Origin: Paraflavitalea pollutisoli
GTDB lineage: Bacteria > Bacteroidota > Bacteroidia > Chitinophagales > Chitinophagaceae
Assembly: GCF_029360705.1 (NCBI RefSeq)
Contig: NZ_JARKMX010000008.1
Coordinates: 1,611,949 to 1,675,948 of the forward strand
Direction of reading: 5' to 3'
DNA: 64,000 bases
Position 1 is the stretch's first letter; each line of letters begins with the position of its first letter. A program made the translations under genes and the position numbers. Positions 60,561 to 64,000 of the stretch are shown piece after piece. A model generated the notes under the pieces. The model ran no database searches. It was not told where the DNA came from and saw only the letters and a program-made list of their open reading frames with translations.

Positions 60561-61124
60561 ATGCCCCGTTCAACACCCAACGACAAAACATCATTCACCC
60601 TCAACAGGCGATTGCTGCTGATCCATTTCCTTGCGTACTGGTTTATTGGGGAAGCCTTTTACAGCGTGGCACATCTATGGTTCACACCGTTGATCGAGGC
60701 AGTTAGCACAGCTTCGCCTGACGAAAACGTGATACAGCAACTAGCCCGGCGTCATGTAGCGCTGAAAACTTCCATGCCTTATTACCTGGCCATACCGTTC
60801 TTCACAAAACTAGCAGGCTTACTGATAGCGTTGATCTTGGGCATACTACTATGCCGCCGCCGGCACTGGAGCGTCTTCAGCACGGTCATCGCCTGGCTTA
60901 CGGCCTTCGTCATCGGACGATTCATCAATACACAGATCAGCCTCCGCTTTTTACCTCGTACGTTTGCGCTGCTCAACAATACCATCCTGGAGTTTCTGCT
61001 CCCCGGCATGATTTTCGCGCTGATGGGCGGGCTGTTGTTTTTCAACAGGCGTTCCCTACAATATATTGATGCAGGCGAACCCGGCCCGATCGGTCAGCAA
61101 CCTGCCGGAGCTTCAGCCAGTTAA
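60561..61124 (+). CDS. Membrane protein of unknown function, likely paralogue of the preceding gene
   Basis: A 187-residue protein with hydrophobic segments around 18-36, 76-96, 100-120 and 140-165, for example FFTKLAGLLIALILGILLCR and FLLPGMIFALMGGLLFF. The start has the same R-(F/L)-x-x-(W/L)-(R/L)-x-x-L-L-x-x-x-A-x-W shape as the gene before it, and a small polar C-terminal tail follows. Function is unknown. It ends 91 bases before the aldo/keto reductase start. Confidence 0.6.
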   Translation: MPRSTPNDKTSFTLNRRLLLIHFLAYWFIGEAFYSVAHLWFTPLIEAVSTASPDENVIQQLARRHVALKTSMPYYLAIPFFTKLAGLLIALILGILLCRRRHWSVFSTVIAWLTAFVIGRFINTQISLRFLPRTFALLNNTILEFLLPGMIFALMGGLLFFNRRSLQYIDAGEPGPIGQQPAGASAS

Positions 61125-61215
61125 CCCCTCCCCGGTTTTGGATACAACTATCCGTGATCCGGAAACTTTCGCCCCACGCCCGAAGCCGAATTTTGTTGTT
61201 CTAAAATCAAAGCAC

Positions 61216-62217
61216 ATGGAAACAACAGCATTAGGCAGCCAGGGATTGATCGTATCCAAAATAGGCTTGGGCTGTATGGGCATGACCGGCATGGCAGGCA
61301 TGGACATCTACGGCAAAGCCAATGAAGCAGAAGCCATCGCCACCATTCACCGCGCCCGCGAACTGGGCTGCACCTTCCTCGACACCGCCGACCTGTATGG
61401 TCCGCTCGTCAACGAACAGCTCATCGCCAAAGCCATCAAGGGCAATCGCTCCGCCTATACCATCGCCACCAAATTTGGTTACGAGATCGACGATAGCGGC
61501 ACCCTCACCTGGGGTTTTAAAGCCAATGCAGCCTACGTAAAGAAAGCAGCAGAACGTTCTTTAAAGAACCTGGGCACCGACTACATCGACCTCTACTACC
61601 TGCACCGCGTAGATCCCAACACCCCTATCGAAGAAACGGTAGCCGCCATGGCAGCACTCGTGCAGGAAGGCAAAGTGCGCTACATCGGCCTGTCGGAAGT
61701 CGCTTCCACCACCATCCGGAAAGCCCATGCCATTCATCCCCTCACCGCCGTTCAATCGGAATATTCGCTCTTTGAACGCTCGGTAGAAGAAGAAGGCATT
61801 ACTGCCACGTTGCAGGAACTCGGCATTGGATTTGTGCCTTATTCACCCCTCGGCCGCGGCTGGCTCACCGGCGAACTAAAAACACCCGACGACCTCCCGG
61901 CAGATGATTTCCGGAAGTCGATGCCCCGCTTCCAGGGCGAACAGTTTTACAAGAACCTCGACCTGGTCAAAGCCATCAAACAAATGGCTGCCACTAAGCA
62001 GATCACCCCTTCCCAACTGGCATTGGCCTGGGTAGTATCGAAAGGGTTTGTACCCATTCCCGGTACTAAACGCGTCAAATACCTGGAGCAAAACATAGCA
62101 GCAGGGGCGATTAAGTTAAGTTCCGCAGAATTAGCACAGCTGGAAGCGATCGTACCATTGGGTACTGCCACCGGCGACCGTTACGATGCGTCCGGTATGC
62201 AAATGGTGGGTAAATAG
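61216..62217 (+). CDS. Aldo/keto reductase
   Basis: A 333-residue NADPH-dependent oxidoreductase from the ATG at 61216 (METTALGSQGLIVSKIG); the longer frame to 61066 overlaps the preceding gene and is not plausible. The catalytic tetrad is visible: Asp and Tyr in FLDTADLYGPLVNEQ, Lys in ATKFGYE, His in YYLHRVDPNTP. Cofactor-binding pieces include GLSEVASTTIRKAH, FVPYSPLGRGWLTG and FVPIPGTKRVKYLEQN. It belongs to the broad AKR12/13-like group that reduces aldehydes and ketones. An AraC regulator follows 121 bases downstream, a common arrangement in which that regulator controls the reductase. Confidence 0.92.
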   Translation: METTALGSQGLIVSKIGLGCMGMTGMAGMDIYGKANEAEAIATIHRARELGCTFLDTADLYGPLVNEQLIAKAIKGNRSAYTIATKFGYEIDDSGTLTWGFKANAAYVKKAAERSLKNLGTDYIDLYYLHRVDPNTPIEETVAAMAALVQEGKVRYIGLSEVASTTIRKAHAIHPLTAVQSEYSLFERSVEEEGITATLQELGIGFVPYSPLGRGWLTGELKTPDDLPADDFRKSMPRFQGEQFYKNLDLVKAIKQMAATKQITPSQLALAWVVSKGFVPIPGTKRVKYLEQNIAAGAIKLSSAELAQLEAIVPLGTATGDRYDASGMQMVGK

Positions 62218-62291
62218 CCGCGCGGAACCGCCGCCTGCACGGCCATCGGGCAGCCAGTCCCCGAATCGGCATGCACCAAAACAATAACCCG

Positions 62292-62326
62292 ACAGCGCAG
62301 ACAACCATAGGCCGTCTGCGCTGTTA
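62292..62326. terminator. Hairpin after the aldo/keto reductase
   Basis: ACAGCGCAGAC pairs with GTCTGCGCTGT around an 11-base loop, without a strong T-run. It lies 75 bases after the reductase stop and just before the AraC start, so it may be a terminator or a regulatory stem. Confidence 0.5.
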
Positions 62327-62338
62327 TCAGTCTAACAC

Positions 62339-63253
62339 ATGAAGTCGACATCACCATACCTGATCAACACAATAGCCGAACAACACCGGATATTGAGCCT
62401 GCCAAAACCGCTGCATCCATTGATCAGCGTGTTCAGGATGGAAGACTCCATGCACAATGCGCCGGAACTGTCGCAGCCATTCGCCCTCAACTTCTACTGT
62501 GTGGCGCTGAAGCGCGGGTTCAAAGGAAAATTCAAATATGGCCGCAGTTACTATGATTTTGACGAAGGCGCATTGTCATTCATTGCGCCCCAACAATTGC
62601 TGGCCAATCAAAGCGATATGGATTATTCGCTCAGTGGCATTAGCCTCTCCTTTCATGCCGACCTGATCAGACATTATCCCCTGGCGAAAAAGATAGAAGA
62701 ATATGGCTTCTTTGGCTATACGGTCAACGAAGCCTTGCACCTCTCCGACGAAGAAGAACAATTCATCGGGCGGATCATGAACGATATCGACACCGAATAC
62801 AGGCGTCCCATCGATCAGTTTAGCCAGGATGTCGTCGTTGCCCACCTCGAATTGTTGCTTACCTACAGTAACCGGTTTTATACGCGCCAGTTCCTTACCC
62901 GCAAGGCGGCCAACATCGACCTCATCGACCGGATGCAAAACCTGTTGACCGACTACTTCCAATCCGACAAAACCACCGAACAAGGCCTGCCAACCGTCGA
63001 ATACCTGGCGGGTCAACTCAACCTGTCGCCTGGCTACCTTAGCGACATGCTGCGTACCCATACGGGGCAAACAGCCCAGCAGCATATCCACGATCGCCTG
63101 ATCGACCAGGCCCGCACCTTCCTCGCACAAACCGAGCTGACGGTGGCAGAGATCGCCTACCAGCTGGGCTTCGAACGCCCGCAATCGTTCAATAAGCTGT
63201 TCAAGAACAAAACCAACACCACGCCACTCGCCTACCGCAAAAGCTTCCTGTAA
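62339..63253 (+). CDS. AraC-family transcriptional regulator
   Basis: A 304-residue regulator. The N-terminal part (ELSQPFALNFYCVALKRGFK, GALSFIAPQQLLANQSDMDY) is a cupin-like sensor of the type common in regulators adjacent to aldo/keto reductases. The C-terminal HTH pair is VEYLAGQLNLSPGYLSDML with the second helix LTVAEIAYQLGFERPQSFNK. The C-terminal part closes with TTPLAYRKSF. It follows the aldo/keto reductase on the same strand and likely regulates it. No sugar-specific cue is visible. Confidence 0.93.
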   Translation: MKSTSPYLINTIAEQHRILSLPKPLHPLISVFRMEDSMHNAPELSQPFALNFYCVALKRGFKGKFKYGRSYYDFDEGALSFIAPQQLLANQSDMDYSLSGISLSFHADLIRHYPLAKKIEEYGFFGYTVNEALHLSDEEEQFIGRIMNDIDTEYRRPIDQFSQDVVVAHLELLLTYSNRFYTRQFLTRKAANIDLIDRMQNLLTDYFQSDKTTEQGLPTVEYLAGQLNLSPGYLSDMLRTHTGQTAQQHIHDRLIDQARTFLAQTELTVAEIAYQLGFERPQSFNKLFKNKTNTTPLAYRKSFL

Positions 63254-63633
63254 GCCCGTTTCACCCGCCCTCCCATCCAGCAAAATGAACTTATGATACC
63301 CGTCACCGGGCCGCCACCAGCGATCCGGATGGGTTTCGTATTGTCTGCCCATACCAGGATGTTCCGTAGATATCCCGTAGATGTCTCGTATATATCCCGT
63401 AGATATTCCGTCTCTATATAGATACGGAACATCTACGGGATATGATGGAGTTATCAGCGTGATATGAACGAGACATCTAAGCAGTATTGATACATTAAAA
63501 AAGCCTGCAGCGGCAACTTGGTGAAGTTGTCGCTGCAGGCTTGACTATATAATGAGCCGATACGGGCAGTAAGGCCGATCGTCGCGCTCAATGACTTTTT
63601 CCGGGCATTACCGCTCTATCCAAAAGACGCTTA
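63254..63633. repeat. 380-bp gap with 22-nt direct and inverted repeats and a strong terminator
   Basis: A 13-base core ATATCCCGTAGAT occurs directly at 63372-63384 and 63394-63406, and inverted at 63433-63445. The neighbouring TGTTCCGTA (63362-63370) is inverted at 63425-63433, and AGATGTCTCG (63381-63390) is inverted at 63471-63480. The result is about two and a half direct units of 22 bases facing one inverted unit, able to form a large hairpin. No gene is seen in the gap. Confidence 0.7.
63495..63542 (-). terminator. Terminator of the PepSY gene
   Basis: A 19-bp stem with one G-U pair (AAGCCTGCAGCGGCAACTT against its near-complement, loop GGTG), followed on the minus strand by six Ts (plus-strand A-run 63497-63502). 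It lies 92 bases past the PepSY stop. Confidence 0.9.
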
Positions 63634-64000
63634 CTAACCTCCTTGTTCCAGCTTCGTTGTCCAGGCTTTTTTGCGCGTTTTGGACCAGAACCACAATCCC
63701 AACCCAATCATGAGCATTTGTAAAAAGGCCCAGAACATCGTACTGATATCGCGGGTCAGTTTGCCGCCCCAATCCATAAAATGGTGTTTATGGAACAAGG
63801 CAAAGCTATACCCTTCTGCGAGATCCTGGTCATTGACCAGGGTAGATAATTTACCCGTACTCGTTTCTACATACCAGCGCTCGTGGCTGTTTTCCGCATA
63901 GCCCACTTTCCATACCGGCAGTCGCTTGTTGACGAACCCATACTCGCCCTCAAACTTCGTCACCACGGCTGTACTGATGATCTTATCAGCAGGTCGGCCG
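63634..64000 (-). CDS. PepSY-domain membrane protein, C-terminal part (truncated by the window edge)
   Basis: The reading frame is open to the window end, so the gene continues beyond it; an apparent GTG at 63966 is internal. Visible are GFVNKRLPVWKVGYAENSHE, ERWYVETSTGKLSTLVNDQD, a PepSY-like fold, and HKHHFMDWGG before a transmembrane segment (MFWAFLQMLMIGLGLWFW) with the basic C-terminal tail SKTRKKAWTTK. PepSY-associated membrane proteins often act in iron or siderophore handling or as reductases. The catalytic part, if any, is outside the window. Confidence 0.8.
   Translation of the reverse strand, partial: GRPADKIISTAVVTKFEGEYGFVNKRLPVWKVGYAENSHERWYVETSTGKLSTLVNDQDLAEGYSFALFHKHHFMDWGGKLTRDISTMFWAFLQMLMIGLGLWFWSKTRKKAWTTKLEQGG

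Noticed and set aside
63361-63450. CRISPR-like array
   Set aside because: Unit spacing is only 22 bases with no unique spacers between units, and an inverted copy is included. No cas gene is near.

Overview
The window looks like chromosomal DNA of a Bacteroidota bacterium, most plausibly Chitinophagaceae-like. The basis is two SusC/SusD pairs, a secreted protein with a type IX secretion C-terminal domain, many short-lipobox lipoproteins, and starts preceded by A/T-rich stretches rather than clear Shine-Dalgarno sites. Genus is not assignable by eye. Most of the window is a carbohydrate-use region built around L-fucose and uronic acids.

Layout. 1-820: remnants of a TonB-dependent receptor and a FecCD-type permease. 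894-3798: uxuA and uxaA (hexuronate dehydratases), then an AraC regulator (4391-5257) and a secreted beta-propeller protein. 6694-12306: SusC/SusD pair 1 with a DUF1735-type lipoprotein. 12537-20199: a secreted beta-helix protein, a LacI regulator, a T9SS-sorted FG-GAP protein, an orphan LytS-type kinase, two small exported proteins and a GH105 hydrolase. 20440-25282: two GH29 fucosidases and an SGNH acetylesterase. 25458-27563: small genes, including an AT-rich DUF6934-like pair. 27629-41515: a tight seven-gene minus-strand operon (transcribed GH2, GH141-like, GH95, GH31, alginate-lyase-fold protein, GH29, GH88) that ends at a 44-nt perfect palindrome. 41656-47118: SusC/SusD pair 2 plus a fasciclin-type lipoprotein. 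47421-54439, divergent from that pair: an L-fucose catabolic operon (mutarotase, FucP, SDR, lutABC, FAH-family hydrolase, SDR). 54725-64000: a siderophore-type TonB receptor, a three-gene overlapping operon around an MBL hydrolase, an OmpA/PorT-like barrel, two membrane proteins, an aldo/keto reductase with an AraC regulator, a repeat-rich gap and a truncated PepSY gene.

How it fits together. SusC/SusD pair 2 probably imports oligosaccharides. The periplasmic or secreted enzymes release L-fucose (GH29 x3, GH95, GH141), other neutral sugars (GH2, GH31), acetate (SGNH esterase) and unsaturated uronic acids (GH88, GH105). L-fucose enters by FucP and is oxidised without phosphorylation to 2,4-diketo-3-deoxy-L-fuconate, which the FAH-family enzyme splits to pyruvate and L-lactate. 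LutABC, encoded inside the same operon, then turns the lactate into pyruvate. Two steps have no dedicated gene here: fuconolactone hydrolysis and fuconate dehydration. The UxaA at 2140-3798 is a candidate for the second, because Campylobacter jejuni uses UxaA-type proteins in its fucose cluster. No sulfatase is seen, so the target is more likely a non-sulfated, fucose- and uronate-containing plant or microbial polysaccharide than fucoidan.
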